A stretch of 64,000 bases of DNA, from assembly GCF_022213955.1 (NCBI RefSeq), contig NZ_JAKNTW010000021.1:62001-126000 (forward strand), written 5' to 3'. Both the position numbers and the translations under genes were made by a program. Position 1 is the first letter of the stretch, and each line of letters starts with the position of its first letter. The notes under the pieces are model-generated. The model did not search any database. It was given only the letters and a program-made list of their open reading frames with translations, and was not told the DNA's origin. Shown here piece by piece: positions 25,777-37,816 of the stretch. Source of the stretch: Dolomitihabitans soli (GTDB lineage: Bacteria > Actinomycetota > Actinomycetes > Streptosporangiales > Streptosporangiaceae).

Positions 25777-27687
25777 ATGGCGAAAGCAGTCGGTATCGAT
25801 CTCGGCACGACGAACTCGGTGATCGCCGCCACGGAGGACGGCCATCCCACGGTGCTGCCCAACGCGGAAGGCTCCCGGACGACGCCGTCGGTGGTGGCCT
25901 TCACCGACCAGGGCGAGCGGCTGGTGGGCCAGCTCGCGCGCCGCCAGGCCATACTCAAGCCGAAGGGGACGGTCTACTCCGCCAAGCGTTTCATCGGCCG
26001 GCGCTACGACGAGGTCGAAAGCGAGCTGCACGCCGTCTCCTTCGACGTGGTGCAAGGGCCGCAGGGAGCTGTCCGCTTCCAGGTCGGCGACAAGCAGTAC
26101 GCGCCGGAGGAGGTCTCGGCCCTCGTACTGAGGAAGCTCACCGCCGACGCGGCCAAGTATCTGGGCGAGAAGGTGACCGAGGCGGTCATCACCGTGCCCG
26201 CGTACTTCAACGACGCCCAGCGCCAGGCGACCAAGGACGCGGGCCGCATCGCGGGGCTGGAGGTCCTGAGGATCATCAACGAGCCGACGGCCGCCGCACT
26301 GGCCTACGGGCTGGACAAGAAGTCGAATGAGACGGTGCTTGTCTTCGACCTGGGCGGCGGCACCTTCGACGTCAGCATCCTCGACATCGGCGAGGGGGTC
26401 ATCGAGGTCCGATCCTCCTCCGGTGACGGGCATCTCGGCGGGGACGACTTCGACCGGCGGGTCGTCGACCACCTGGCCGACGAGTTCCAGCGGCAGCAGG
26501 GCATCGACCTGCGCAGCGACCCGCAGGCGTTGCAGCGGCTGTTCGAGGCGGCGGAGAAGGCCAAGACCGAGCTGTCGGAGGTGACGCAGACCACGGTCAG
26601 CCTGCCGTTCGTCACGGCGGACGCCACGGGGCCGAAGCACCTCAACACCACGCTCATGCGCTCCACTTTCGAGCAGATCACCGCCGACCTGGTCGAACGC
26701 TGTGTACATCCGGTCAATCAGGCGATGGAGGACGCCAAGGTCCGGTCCGCGGACATCGACGAGGTGATCCTCGTCGGCGGGTCGACCCGGATCCCCGCCG
26801 TCCAGAGCCTCGTGCGCAGGCTCACCGACGGCAAGGACCCCAACATGACGGTGAACCCGGATGAGGTGGTCGCCATCGGCGCGGCAGCCCAGGCGGGCAT
26901 TATCAAGGGCGATGTCGAAGACGTCGTGCTGCTCGACGTCACGCCGCTCTCGCTGGGCGTCGAGACCCTCGGCGGGCTCATGACCAAGGTCATCGAGCGC
27001 AACACGACGATCCCGGCCCGGCGTAGTGAGACGTTCAGCACGGCCGAGGACAACCAGAGCGCCGTCGACATCGTCATCCTGCAGGGAGAGCGGGAGCGCG
27101 CGGCCGACAATCGGGTGCTCGGGCGCTTCCGGCTGGAGAACATCCGGCCCGCGCCGCGAGGGGTGCCGCAGGTCGAGGTCACCTTCGACATCGACGCCAA
27201 CGGCATTCTCAACGTCTCCGCCCGCGACAAGGACACCGGCGCCGAGCAGCGCATCACCATCAGCGAGAGCTCCAACCTGGACAAGTCGGAGATCGAGCGG
27301 ATGGTCGCGGACGCCGAGCGGCACCGGACCGAGGACGTCAGACTCCGGGAGACCGTCGACGCGCGCAACGAGCTGGACTCGGTCGCCTACCAGGTGGAGC
27401 GCCGGTTGGAGGAGCTCGGCGAGGCGGTTGCCGTGCATGAGAAGGCGCGGGCCGAGCAACTGGTGGCGGACGCCCGGCAGGCGATCAAGGAAGAGGCGCC
27501 GATCGACCGGCTGCGCACGCTCAGCGGCGAACTCCAGCAGGTCTACCACGGTCTCGGCGCCGCGGCCGGCGCCTCCGGCCGGCCGGAGGAGACGCCCGGC
27601 GTACCACCGCAGGACAGGAGGGAAAGCACCCCGGGCGGCGACGACGATGTGATCGACGCCGAGTTCACCACGTCCGAGCCCGAATGA
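25777..27687 (+). CDS. dnaK: Hsp70 chaperone DnaK (accessory copy)
   Basis: This 636-residue Hsp70 begins [20 protein letters not shown] and has a full ATPase domain ([17 protein letters not shown] near 190, the VGGSTRIP block near 335), the [10 protein letters not shown] linker near 388, a substrate-binding domain and a lid. The C-terminal tail ends with an acidic run, as in other DnaKs. It refolds proteins with DnaJ and GrpE. Location in an island with its own GrpE, CbpA, CbpM and ClpB suggests a second set beside the chromosomal dnaK operon. No HspR gene and no obvious HAIR or CIRCE repeat is seen, so regulation differs from the usual actinobacterial one. Confidence 0.97.
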   Translation: MAKAVGIDLGTTNSVIAATEDGHPTVLPNAEGSRTTPSVVAFTDQGERLVGQLARRQAILKPKGTVYSAKRFIGRRYDEVESELHAVSFDVVQGPQGAVRFQVGDKQYAPEEVSALVLRKLTADAAKYLGEKVTEAVITVPAYFNDAQRQATKDAGRIAGLEVLRIINEPTAAALAYGLDKKSNETVLVFDLGGGTFDVSILDIGEGVIEVRSSSGDGHLGGDDFDRRVVDHLADEFQRQQGIDLRSDPQALQRLFEAAEKAKTELSEVTQTTVSLPFVTADATGPKHLNTTLMRSTFEQITADLVERCVHPVNQAMEDAKVRSADIDEVILVGGSTRIPAVQSLVRRLTDGKDPNMTVNPDEVVAIGAAAQAGIIKGDVEDVVLLDVTPLSLGVETLGGLMTKVIERNTTIPARRSETFSTAEDNQSAVDIVILQGERERAADNRVLGRFRLENIRPAPRGVPQVEVTFDIDANGILNVSARDKDTGAEQRITISESSNLDKSEIERMVADAERHRTEDVRLRETVDARNELDSVAYQVERRLEELGEAVAVHEKARAEQLVADARQAIKEEAPIDRLRTLSGELQQVYHGLGAAAGASGRPEETPGVPPQDRRESTPGGDDDVIDAEFTTSEPE

Positions 27688-27698
27688 CGTGAAATGAC

Positions 27699-28265
27699 AT
27701 GAACGCCCACGAAGACATATCAGGGACCGGCGACCAGATGGCCGGGAACCAGACGCGGGACGACGCGCAAGCCCAGGAACCGGCCGCGACCGCCGGCGCG
27801 GGCGAGGAGGCCGCCGCCGCGCCCGTAGAGGTGGACGCGAAGCTCGCGGAGCTGGAGGATCGCTGGCTGCGCGCCGTCGCAGACCTGGACAACCTGCGCA
27901 AGCGCATCTCCCGTGACGCCGAGCGGCTGCGGGCCGAGGAACGGGCCAGGGTGGCGGCCGCGTGGCTGCCGGTCCTGGACAACCTGGAGCTAGCGCTTAG
28001 CCACGCGGCAGGTGACGCGGACGCGGTCCTCGACGGGGTACGAGCCATCCGGGACCAGGCCGTCGGCGTCCTGTCCAAACTGGGCTACACCCGCCACGAC
28101 GAGACAGGCGTGCCCTTCGACCCCACCCGCCACGAGGCGGTGGCCACCGTCGAACGAGAGGACGCCGAGCCGGGCACCGTCGTGGAGGTGCTGCGGCCCG
28201 GCTACGGCGACACCGAACGCCAGCTCCGCCCCGCGGCCGTGGTCGTCGCGAAAAAGGCGGCCTGA
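27699..28265 (+). CDS. grpE: GrpE nucleotide-exchange factor
   Basis: The protein has 188 residues: a disordered acidic N-terminus (about 1-45), the long GrpE dimer helix (LEDRWLRAVADLDNLRKRIS, about 50-70) and the beta-rich head (VPFDPTRHEAV, about 140). It starts 11 bases after dnaK, and its stop shares an A with the ATG of the DnaJ gene (TGATG). It exchanges ADP for ATP on DnaK. Confidence 0.95.
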   Translation: MNAHEDISGTGDQMAGNQTRDDAQAQEPAATAGAGEEAAAAPVEVDAKLAELEDRWLRAVADLDNLRKRISRDAERLRAEERARVAAAWLPVLDNLELALSHAAGDADAVLDGVRAIRDQAVGVLSKLGYTRHDETGVPFDPTRHEAVATVEREDAEPGTVVEVLRPGYGDTERQLRPAAVVVAKKAA

Positions 28266-29206
28266 TGGCCGCACGACGGGACTTCTACCAGGTGCTCGGC
28301 GTCGACCGGAACGCCGACGCCGACGAGATCCAACGGGCCTACCGCAAGCTCGTACGCGCCCACCATCCCGACGTCAACAAGGATCCCGGCGCGGAGGACA
28401 GATTCAAGGAGATCTCCGAGGCCTACGCCGTGCTCTCCGACCCCGAGACCCGCCGCCGCTACGACGCGTTCGGGCACGACTTCCGCCAGGTGCCACCCGA
28501 CGTGAAGCCCGAGGACTGGGCCCGCGCCCGTGCCGGGGCAGGGGCGCGTGCGGGCGGCGGCACCCGGCGCTCGGACCGGAGCGAGGACTTCGGGTTCGTC
28601 GAGGGGATCGACATCGACCTGGAGGACCTGCTCGGTGGCATGTTCGGCGGGGGCGGCCGGCGCCGCTGGGGGCCCATGCCCGGGGCAGACCAGGAGACCG
28701 AGCTGACGCTCACGGTCGAGGAGGCGTACCACGGCGGGCGCCGCGCCCTCACACTTCCCGGGGGCCGGCGGCTGGACGTCACGATCCCCGCAGGGGTCAC
28801 GAACGGCCAGCGCATCAGGCTCGCCGGCCAGGGCGGGCACGGAAGTGAGGGGGCGATGCCGGGCGACCTCTACCTGATCGTACGGATCGCCGATCATCCC
28901 CGGTACCGCGTGGAGGGCCGCGACATCCACACCTCCCTGCCACTCACTCCGTGGGAGGCGGCACTGGGTTCCACCGTCGCCATCGACACGCCAGGCGGCG
29001 AAGCGAAACTGAAAGTGCCGCCGGGCACCTCGACCGGCCGCCGCCTGCGCCTGCGGGGGCGCGGCATGCCCAACCCGCGCGGCACGGCGGGCGACCTGTT
29101 CGCCGAGGTACAGATCATAGTGCCCGCCAGGCTCACCGACGAGGAACGACGGCTGTTCGAGCAGCTCGCCGCCGCCTCGCACTTCGATCCCCGGAGGCGC
29201 TCATGA
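28265..29206 (+). CDS. cbpA: CbpA-type DnaJ co-chaperone without zinc finger
   Basis: In this 313-residue protein the J-domain is at residues 4-70 with the catalytic HPD (HHPDVNKDPG). A Gly/Arg-rich linker follows (about 85-135), then two C-terminal beta domains (DLYLIVRIADHPRYRVEGRD near 200). The four CxxCxGxG zinc motifs of true DnaJ are absent, so this is a class II protein like CbpA. It stimulates DnaK ATPase and delivers substrates. The next gene encodes CbpM, which in E. coli inhibits CbpA, so the pair is kept together here. Confidence 0.93.
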   Translation: MAARRDFYQVLGVDRNADADEIQRAYRKLVRAHHPDVNKDPGAEDRFKEISEAYAVLSDPETRRRYDAFGHDFRQVPPDVKPEDWARARAGAGARAGGGTRRSDRSEDFGFVEGIDIDLEDLLGGMFGGGGRRRWGPMPGADQETELTLTVEEAYHGGRRALTLPGGRRLDVTIPAGVTNGQRIRLAGQGGHGSEGAMPGDLYLIVRIADHPRYRVEGRDIHTSLPLTPWEAALGSTVAIDTPGGEAKLKVPPGTSTGRRLRLRGRGMPNPRGTAGDLFAEVQIIVPARLTDEERRLFEQLAAASHFDPRRRS

Positions 29207-29493
29207 CCTACGCCCTCGTCCGGATCCGGCTGCTCGACCTTGACTCCTTCGCCGGCGCCACCGGGCTGCACCCCGAGGTGGTCCGCCGCCTGGTGGCCCT
29301 GGGACTGCTCGACGCAGCCAAGGGCAGCCGGGGCGAACTGTGCTTCCCCCTCTCCCAGGTCGCCGTGGCGGCCCGCATCCAGCGGCTGCACGCGGGCCTC
29401 TCGCTCAACTACGCCGCGCTCGGCCTGGTAATCGATCTGCTCGACCGCATCGCGGAGCTGGAGACGGCGCTGCGGGACCGCTCACGACGTTAG
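29203..29493 (+). CDS. cbpM: CbpM-like chaperone modulator (MerR-type fold)
   Basis: This 96-residue protein overlaps the DnaJ gene by four bases (ATGA). The pattern LDLDSFAGATGLHPEVVRRL followed by VALGLLDAAKG is a MerR-like helix-turn-helix of the CbpM family, ending in a coiled helix (LIDLLDRIAELETALRD). CbpM binds the J-domain of CbpA and blocks its action. It is not HspR, which is longer and has a different core. It probably tunes the activity of the cbpA product rather than transcription. Confidence 0.85.
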   Translation: MTYALVRIRLLDLDSFAGATGLHPEVVRRLVALGLLDAAKGSRGELCFPLSQVAVAARIQRLHAGLSLNYAALGLVIDLLDRIAELETALRDRSRR

Positions 29494-29505
29494 AGGAGGC
29501 CGACG

Positions 29506-32124
<2,619 letters not shown>

Positions 32125-32125
32125 C

Positions 32126-32560
32126 ATGTCGTCGTCAACGACGAGCTGCGCCAACTGCGGCAAGAAGAACAGGGTCCCGGCCGCGGCCGGCGGCGTGCCC
32201 CGTTGCGGGAACTGTCATCAGCCGCTGCCGTGGATCGTCGACGCCTCCGACGACACCTTCCCGGAGGTCGCCGAGCGGTCGGGCCTTCCGGTGCTCGTGG
32301 ACTTCTGGGCGGACTGGTGCGGCCCGTGCCGGACGGTCACGCCCATACTCGAACAACTCGCCCGCGAGATGGCGGGACGGGTGAAGCTCGTCAAGGTCAA
32401 CGTGGATCGATCGCCGGCGGTCGCCCAGCGATTCGCGATCAAGCACATCCCGATGCTCGTGATGCTCGGGGACGGCCAGGTCATCGCGCAGCGCTCGGGC
32501 GCCGCTCCCGCTCCCGAACTGCGGACCTGGATCGAGGACGCGCTGAAGGTGCGGCCATGA
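32126..32560 (+). CDS. trxC: thioredoxin with N-terminal zinc ribbon (TrxC type)
   Basis: In this 144-residue protein, cysteines 8, 11, 27 and 30 form a zinc ribbon as in thioredoxin 2, followed by a thioredoxin fold with the active site WCGPC (Cys65 and Cys68). It begins one base after the clpB stop and its end overlaps the next gene by four bases. The zinc ribbon of E. coli TrxC is linked to oxidative stress response. Here it probably keeps proteins reduced during heat or oxidative stress. Its reductase partner is unclear, because the next gene lacks the redox CxxC. Confidence 0.93.
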   Translation: MSSSTTSCANCGKKNRVPAAAGGVPRCGNCHQPLPWIVDASDDTFPEVAERSGLPVLVDFWADWCGPCRTVTPILEQLAREMAGRVKLVKVNVDRSPAVAQRFAIKHIPMLVMLGDGQVIAQRSGAAPAPELRTWIEDALKVRP

Positions 32561-34245
32561 ACACATCACCGGCACCCTCTCAGTCCGAGACGCCCGACCT
32601 CTACGGGGCCTACCCCCGGTTGAGCGAGGAGCAGATCTCCCCGCTGTCGAAGTGCGGTGAGTGCCGGGCCGTGTCGCCCGGCGACATCCTGTTCAGGGAG
32701 GGCGAGCCCACCAGGGAGTTCATCGTCGTACTGCGGGGCAAGGTAGCCATGATCGAAGCGTACGGCGACCGGCAGCGGACGATCGCCGTCCACGGCCCAG
32801 GCCGATTTCTCGGCGAGCTCAGCCTCCTCACCGGCCAGGCGGGATTCCTGACCGCCGCAGTGCGGGAACCCGGCGAGGTGCTCGCCGTACCGGTCGACGA
32901 CCTGCACATACTCGTGGCGGGAGACTCCACGCTGGGAGACCTCATCCTGCGGGCCTACCTCGCCCGCCGTACGCTGCTGATCGGACTGGGCGCAGGCTTC
33001 CGCATCATCGGCTCCCGCTACTCCTCCGACGCCCGCCGACTGCGTGAGTTCACCGCGCGAAACAGGATCCCGCACCGGTGGATCGACCTGGAGGAGGACA
33101 AGGAGGCCGACGCGCTCCTGCGCGAGCTGCGCATCTCCACGCAGGACACCCCAGTCGTGATCTGGCGTGGCGACCAGGTTCTGCGCAACCCGACAAACAC
33201 GGAGCTGGCGAAAACCATCGGCCTGCCGCACCTGGCGGCCCGCGACACCGTGTGCGACCTGATCGTCGTGGGCGCGGGCCCCGCAGGCCTGGCCGCGGCC
33301 GTCTACGCGGCCTCGGAGGGCCTGGCCACGGTCGTGCTCGACGCCGTTGCCGCGGGCGGCCAGGCGAGCACTTCATCCAGGATCGACAACTACCTCGGCT
33401 TTCCCTCAGGCATCTCGGGCGCCGAGCTCGCCGAGCGCGCCATTATCCAGGCGGGAAAGTTCGGCGCCCGGCTGACCGTCCCGGCTGAGGCGAGCGACCT
33501 GGAACCGCACGACGGCCATTACGGCGTCGCCATTGAGGGCAGGAGCGTCGTGAACGGCCACGCCGTGATCATCGCGACTGGTGCCCGCTACCGGAAGCTC
33601 GACGTCCCGAAGCTGGAGGAGTTCGAGGGATCGGGCGTCTACTATGCGGCGACACCGTTCGAACTGGCCATGTGCCGGCGATCGCCGGTGGTCATCGTCG
33701 GCGGCGGCAACTCCGCCGGCCAGGCCGCGCTGTTCCTGGCCAGGAACGCATCGTCGGTGCACTTGCTCGTCCGTGTCCACGACGTGCGCGCGAGCATGTC
33801 GCGCTACCTCGTCGACGAGATCGAGCGGACCCCTGGCATCGAGATCTTGTACCGCACCGAGGTCCGGGAACTGCTCGGCGAGGGAACCCTGCGGGCCGTC
33901 CGCGCCGAGAACACGTCAACGGGCGAGTTCCTGGAAATCGAGACCGGGGCGTTGTTCGTCTTCATCGGCGCCGACCCGCACACAGGGTGGCTGCGGGGAA
34001 CCATCCCGCTCGACGACCGCGGGTTCGTCATCGCCGGGCAGGGCGCGTTCCCTCCCGGTGCCAGCTGGGACACAGTCCACCCATCTCCCCTTCCACTGGA
34101 GACCGGCTGCCAGGGTGTCTTCGCCATAGGGGATGTCCGCAGCGGATCGGTCAAGCGAATCGCGTCCGCGGTAGGGGAGGGCGCCATGGCCGCACGCCTG
34201 GTGCACGAGAGGTTCACCACAGGAAATCCACAGAGAAGACGGTGA
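32557..34245 (+). CDS. cyclic-nucleotide-domain protein fused to a thioredoxin-reductase-like flavoprotein without CxxC
   Basis: This 562-residue protein has a cyclic-nucleotide-binding domain at residues 20-140 (GDILFREGEPTREFIVVLRG and FLGELSLLTGQ), a thioredoxin/glutaredoxin-like segment without cysteines at about 155-235, and a thioredoxin-reductase-like flavoprotein from 238 ([15 protein letters not shown]) with an NAD motif VIVGGGNSAGQAALFL near 375. The redox-active CATC of TrxB is replaced by YYAATPFE, so it cannot reduce thioredoxin in the usual way. It may use another acceptor. A diverged dead copy lies at 12003-12443. Confidence 0.9.
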   Translation: MNTSPAPSQSETPDLYGAYPRLSEEQISPLSKCGECRAVSPGDILFREGEPTREFIVVLRGKVAMIEAYGDRQRTIAVHGPGRFLGELSLLTGQAGFLTAAVREPGEVLAVPVDDLHILVAGDSTLGDLILRAYLARRTLLIGLGAGFRIIGSRYSSDARRLREFTARNRIPHRWIDLEEDKEADALLRELRISTQDTPVVIWRGDQVLRNPTNTELAKTIGLPHLAARDTVCDLIVVGAGPAGLAAAVYAASEGLATVVLDAVAAGGQASTSSRIDNYLGFPSGISGAELAERAIIQAGKFGARLTVPAEASDLEPHDGHYGVAIEGRSVVNGHAVIIATGARYRKLDVPKLEEFEGSGVYYAATPFELAMCRRSPVVIVGGGNSAGQAALFLARNASSVHLLVRVHDVRASMSRYLVDEIERTPGIEILYRTEVRELLGEGTLRAVRAENTSTGEFLEIETGALFVFIGADPHTGWLRGTIPLDDRGFVIAGQGAFPPGASWDTVHPSPLPLETGCQGVFAIGDVRSGSVKRIASAVGEGAMAARLVHERFTTGNPQRRR

Positions 34246-34250
34246 TCCAC

Positions 34251-34700
34251 ATGCCCGTGATCGGAGTCTCCAAGTTTGAGCACTTCTTCCGCGCCGCCGC
34301 GGGACTCGACGTGGACAAGGCTGACCTCAAGCGCTACAGCAACTTCGTCAACCAGAAGCTTCACGACATGCTCGTCGTCAGCGAGGCCGCGGCGAAGTCG
34401 AACCAGCGCGACATTATCCAACCGTGGGACCTGCCCATCACCAAAGGGCTTCAGGAGAGCATGCATGACTTCCGAGACCTGGACGAGGAACTGGACCTTG
34501 CTTCCATCCTGCAGGAACTCACGGCGCTGCCCCCGCTCGACCTGTCGCTCAGCGTGGAGACGGAGGCCCGCCTGCCGGCCATCGCCGGCGGACTTTCCGT
34601 AGCGCTCGCCAGGGCATTCAGGATCATCGAACCCGATCACAAGAATCCCGCGAGCGAGCAGTGGCAGCGCACCACCCGTATCTTCGACCTCCTGCTGTAA
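34251..34700 (+). CDS. DUF1931 histone-fold protein
   Basis: This 149-residue protein carries VSKFEHFFRAAAGLDVDKAD, LKRYSNFVNQKLHDMLVVSE and a C-terminal RIFDLLL. It closely follows the DUF1931 family (for example Thermus TTHA1479 and Aquifex AQ_328), whose structures show two histone folds in one chain. The start is the ATG five bases after the previous stop; a GTG overlapping that stop is possible. It is the last gene of the chaperone operon. Its role is unknown; a DNA-protecting or scaffolding function in heat stress is inference. Confidence 0.88.
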   Translation: MPVIGVSKFEHFFRAAAGLDVDKADLKRYSNFVNQKLHDMLVVSEAAAKSNQRDIIQPWDLPITKGLQESMHDFRDLDEELDLASILQELTALPPLDLSLSVETEARLPAIAGGLSVALARAFRIIEPDHKNPASEQWQRTTRIFDLLL

Positions 34701-34981
34701 GAGCGGGGTGAAGGATGTCAATACTCGGTTCATGGCTATGACCTGCAGTGATGTCCTCACATTGTTGGTCGAAGCGGTGGCTGGTACTGACTCGAAGATC
34801 GGTCGGTTACCTGGCAGGAGGCAGCGGACCCTGGCCTGATGAGCGGGGTGGGGCCTTCGTCGGTGGTGACCGCTGGTAGCGGCCCGGCTGTTGACGTATG
34901 AATCGTCGCTAGGTCCAAGTGGCGCGTGATTCACATAAAGCAAAGAACCGGAATCTCAGGCACCTCAAGGACATTCTGAGA

Positions 34982-36376
34982 TCAGCCGGCCAGTTCTGTT
35001 TCCAGATACGTGTCGAACTCCTTCACCAGGCGGTTGGCGCGGTGGGGTTGCAATTGGATGTGAAAATCCCGGACAAAGGTGATCGCTCGGGTGGAGGTGA
35101 GTTCCTTAGCGCCGCGGGCGGCGGCGCGGGCGCTGTCCAGTGCCTGTTCCAGCTCGCCCATGGCCAGCTGTGACTTGGCCGCGCTGATGTGGGTGAGCTG
35201 TACCGAGCGGGTGTGGTCCGCTCCGAATCCGTCGAGAGCCTGTTGCGCGGCGGCGGCGGAACGGCGATGATCACCAATTGCATGCCAGCACAGGCTGCCT
35301 TCCCCAGCGAGTTCAGCTTGGCTGAAGTCCGTGATCCAGGCCGGGTTGCCGTCACTTGGCCCAGTGGCGAACAGTACGTCAGCCTCAGCCAGCAGAGTGG
35401 TGACCCGGCGCTTGGTGTGCGGGTCGGCTGACTCGGCGCCGGCCGCTTGTGCGGCCAACGTGTGGGCCTGTCGCAGCAGCAGCATCGCCATCACCCGGGG
35501 CGGCGCCTTGGCTTCATGCCCGGCATCGACAGCGGCTTGGGAAAGCCGCACCGCCCACCGCGGCTGATTCAGATCGCGTGCTTGGTGGGCAAGGGTAGCC
35601 AGCACCGAAGCGGCCACGAGCGGGCTGTGCGCCGCCTTCGCTAGTTTGAGCGCCTGGCCGTAGTGGTGCTGGGCTTGGCCGTGGTGGCCGAGGTCGAAGG
35701 CCATCCATCCGGCGAGCTGGGTCATCGTCGCCGCCGCAGTCAGCAACTCGGCCCCGACTCGGTCCGTGTAGGAGCCGCGCAGGAGCGGCGCGAGCGTGTA
35801 GTGCATGAAGTCGGTTACGGCGGGGCGCACCAGCCCTGCGCCGAAATGGTGGTCCATCCGGGAGAACGCCACGCGTGCATCGAGAACCCGCTGCACATCG
35901 GCGAGTCCCACCGCTGGACCTGATCCGCTACTCAAGGCAGGGGAGGCCGCGCTGTCGTAACGCCAGGACAGCAGCCATTCGCCGAGCATCGCGGGGACGA
36001 ACGGGAGTCCCGTGAGCAGGTGTCGCCGTGATGCGTCCATTTCCCACCTCCACAACCGGCCGGCCGCCTCCACGCTCGAAGCCGCGCTTCCGGACGCGTC
36101 TTCGTCTTCCCATGGAGGGCTGTCTTCACGATGAGGGGCATCGACGTCCGGGGTCGTGTCCAGCCAGCGTTCCACTTCGGCGGCGTCCACCTGCCACGTC
36201 TGGGCGATGCGGGCGCGGTAGACCGGGCGTACGCCCTGCTTGCCGCGTTCCCAGCGCGCCCACGTGGTCGCCGAGACGCCGATCTGCTCGGCGGCGGCCT
36301 CCTGGGTGAGGCCCTGTCGCTTGCGCGCCCGGATCAGGGCGAGGCGCCCGGGTCCGTGCTGGGCTGGCTCATTCAC
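34982..36376 (-). CDS. XRE-family regulator with helical repeat C-terminus
   Basis: The protein has about 464 residues if started at the GTG (VNEPAQHGPG). The longer frame to 36466 lacks support. An XRE helix-turn-helix lies at about 12-65 (RKRQGLTQEAAAEQIGVSAT). The rest is a long helical, TPR-like region (for example HYGQALKLAKAAHSPLVAAS). This type is common in actinomycetes, often paired with small proteins. It faces away from the two-gene operon at 37484-38103, with over 1 kb between them, and may control it. Confidence 0.8.
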   Translation of the reverse strand: MNEPAQHGPGRLALIRARKRQGLTQEAAAEQIGVSATTWARWERGKQGVRPVYRARIAQTWQVDAAEVERWLDTTPDVDAPHREDSPPWEDEDASGSAASSVEAAGRLWRWEMDASRRHLLTGLPFVPAMLGEWLLSWRYDSAASPALSSGSGPAVGLADVQRVLDARVAFSRMDHHFGAGLVRPAVTDFMHYTLAPLLRGSYTDRVGAELLTAAATMTQLAGWMAFDLGHHGQAQHHYGQALKLAKAAHSPLVAASVLATLAHQARDLNQPRWAVRLSQAAVDAGHEAKAPPRVMAMLLLRQAHTLAAQAAGAESADPHTKRRVTTLLAEADVLFATGPSDGNPAWITDFSQAELAGEGSLCWHAIGDHRRSAAAAQQALDGFGADHTRSVQLTHISAAKSQLAMGELEQALDSARAAARGAKELTSTRAITFVRDFHIQLQPHRANRLVKEFDTYLETELAG

Positions 36377-37483
36377 CGCGCCACGCTCCCTCACCGTTTC
36401 TAGATGACCACACACTGTGCGGTAACTCCAGCCGCTCAGCCCGTCGAATCGCGAAACGACCAGCAAACGACCACGAAGCGACCACCCGGCCCTCTGGTCA
36501 CCGACCGGCGGCTAACGCACGGGTCACGCCCTTCACAGCACCCCCGCCACGCCGATTACATAGAACCCGTCACTCAACGTGATCGCTCGTGCGGAGCCCA
36601 ACAGCAGGAGCCGTTCGCCACAAGTGACACCGGTCCCTTTCTTCCTCGCCATCACCACGACCGCCTCACGAGGAACGAGGGATCGAACCGGCCTGGACGC
36701 CGGGCCACACCCACATAGCCCATCGCCGTCCAGGGCGGGGTGGCGCTCTTTCCGCAGGGCAGTGCGAAAGGAGACGCTTCCAGCTGGCCGTACCGGGGAA
36801 CCGGCCAACTGGGCGGTGGTACGTCGTGCACGCAAGGTCACGGCGTACCACCTGGCGGTCCCGCCCAAGTGCGAGAAGCACTCGGAGCGGGGCCGCCACC
36901 TCGTGAACGTCTGGCCGGAGGAACACCCCCGTGGCCTCCGACCGGACCTGGCCCCCGACGGCGTCCCCCAAACGCCACCCCCGCTCGGGGGCCACCACAT
37001 CCCAAAGAAAGAGCAGGCCCACCGGAATCCCGGCGGGCCTGCTCGCGTATAGAGGTCTGTCTCGCTGCCGGCCCACCCGTGGCCGCACTGCCCACGGAAT
37101 TCATGCACGCCACAGCCGGGCGGGCGGTGACGAGCGCACCCCAAGCGGCACCCACGCCATCCACATACCTGCCTGACGGGAAACGACCGGGTCGTGCACC
37201 TCACCGTTGCCCGGCGTGAAACGCCCGGCAGATCGCCCTTCAGATCCCCCGGGCCCAGCGCTTACCTGGAGAACGTAACCGACTGTGATCGACAAGGCGG
37301 CTCGTGTGACATCTGTGACCACGTCTCGGTCAACATCGCGCCCGTCGACGTCCCGACACACCGGATCGCCGCACGCATCACGGTTCCTCTCCTGCCAGCC
37401 CTCTCCGCAGAGGCCACGCCCGCCATGGCATGTGGTTCGGCACGGCACGGCCGCAGACCCACCCGCTTCCTGGGAGACGACTT
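36377..37483. other. intergenic region, 1.1 kb, no gene supported
   Basis: Several frames span this stretch but none has a good start with a ribosome site or a known pattern. A strong hairpin sits at 37011-37044. The frame around 36830-37010 looks vaguely protein-like and may be a decayed gene. Nothing else is recognised. Confidence 0.4.
37011..37044 (+). terminator. strong hairpin, terminator-like
   Basis: GAGCAGGCCC-a-CCGG, four-base loop AATC, CCGG-c-GGGCCTGCTC. The same core recurs in the hairpin at 38137-38171, which follows a real operon, so this one may mark the end of a lost gene. Confidence 0.5.
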
Positions 37484-37816
37484 ATGCCCCGACTCATCGA
37501 CGCCGACGCCCTGGCCACCGCCATCGAGCATCTCACCCAACTCCGCGACCTGCTGACCGAACGCGGTCTGCACGCCCGGCTCCTCACCGACTCCAGGCGC
37601 CTGCCATGCCTGCAGGTGGTCCACCTCGTCGCCGCCACCGCACTGACCGAGCACATCCTCGCCGCTCCTAAAGAGGGCACCTGGCGGTTCTGGTGGTCGT
37701 GGGGCGAGCAGATCGGATGCGTCAGCGACATCACCACCACAGCCGACCGCATCCAGCACGTCCTAGCCCCCACCGCCTCCACAGCGGCCACGACCACCGA
37801 AGCCTCTCCGTCGTGA
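37484..37816 (+). CDS. small hypothetical protein, first of a two-gene operon
   Basis: The protein has 110 residues; the ATG has GGGAG nine bases upstream. The sequence (MPRLIDADALATAIEHLTQL, then RDLLTERGLHARLLTD) suggests a helical soluble protein with a Trp-rich middle (WRFWWSWGEQIG). The tail is Thr/Ala-rich. No family recognised. Its stop overlaps the next start (GTGA), which indicates coupling. It lies near an XRE regulator, as small protein pairs often do in actinomycetes. Confidence 0.7.
   Translation: MPRLIDADALATAIEHLTQLRDLLTERGLHARLLTDSRRLPCLQVVHLVAATALTEHILAAPKEGTWRFWWSWGEQIGCVSDITTTADRIQHVLAPTASTAATTTEASPS

Noticed and set aside
25036-27549. 837-codon minus-strand open frame opposite dnaK
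   Set aside because: Antisense shadow of dnaK; dnaK on the plus strand has all Hsp70 motifs.
36579-37052. Plus-strand frame of 157 codons in the 1.1-kb gap
   Set aside because: It reads through the hairpin at 37011-37044, has no start signal and no recognisable family.
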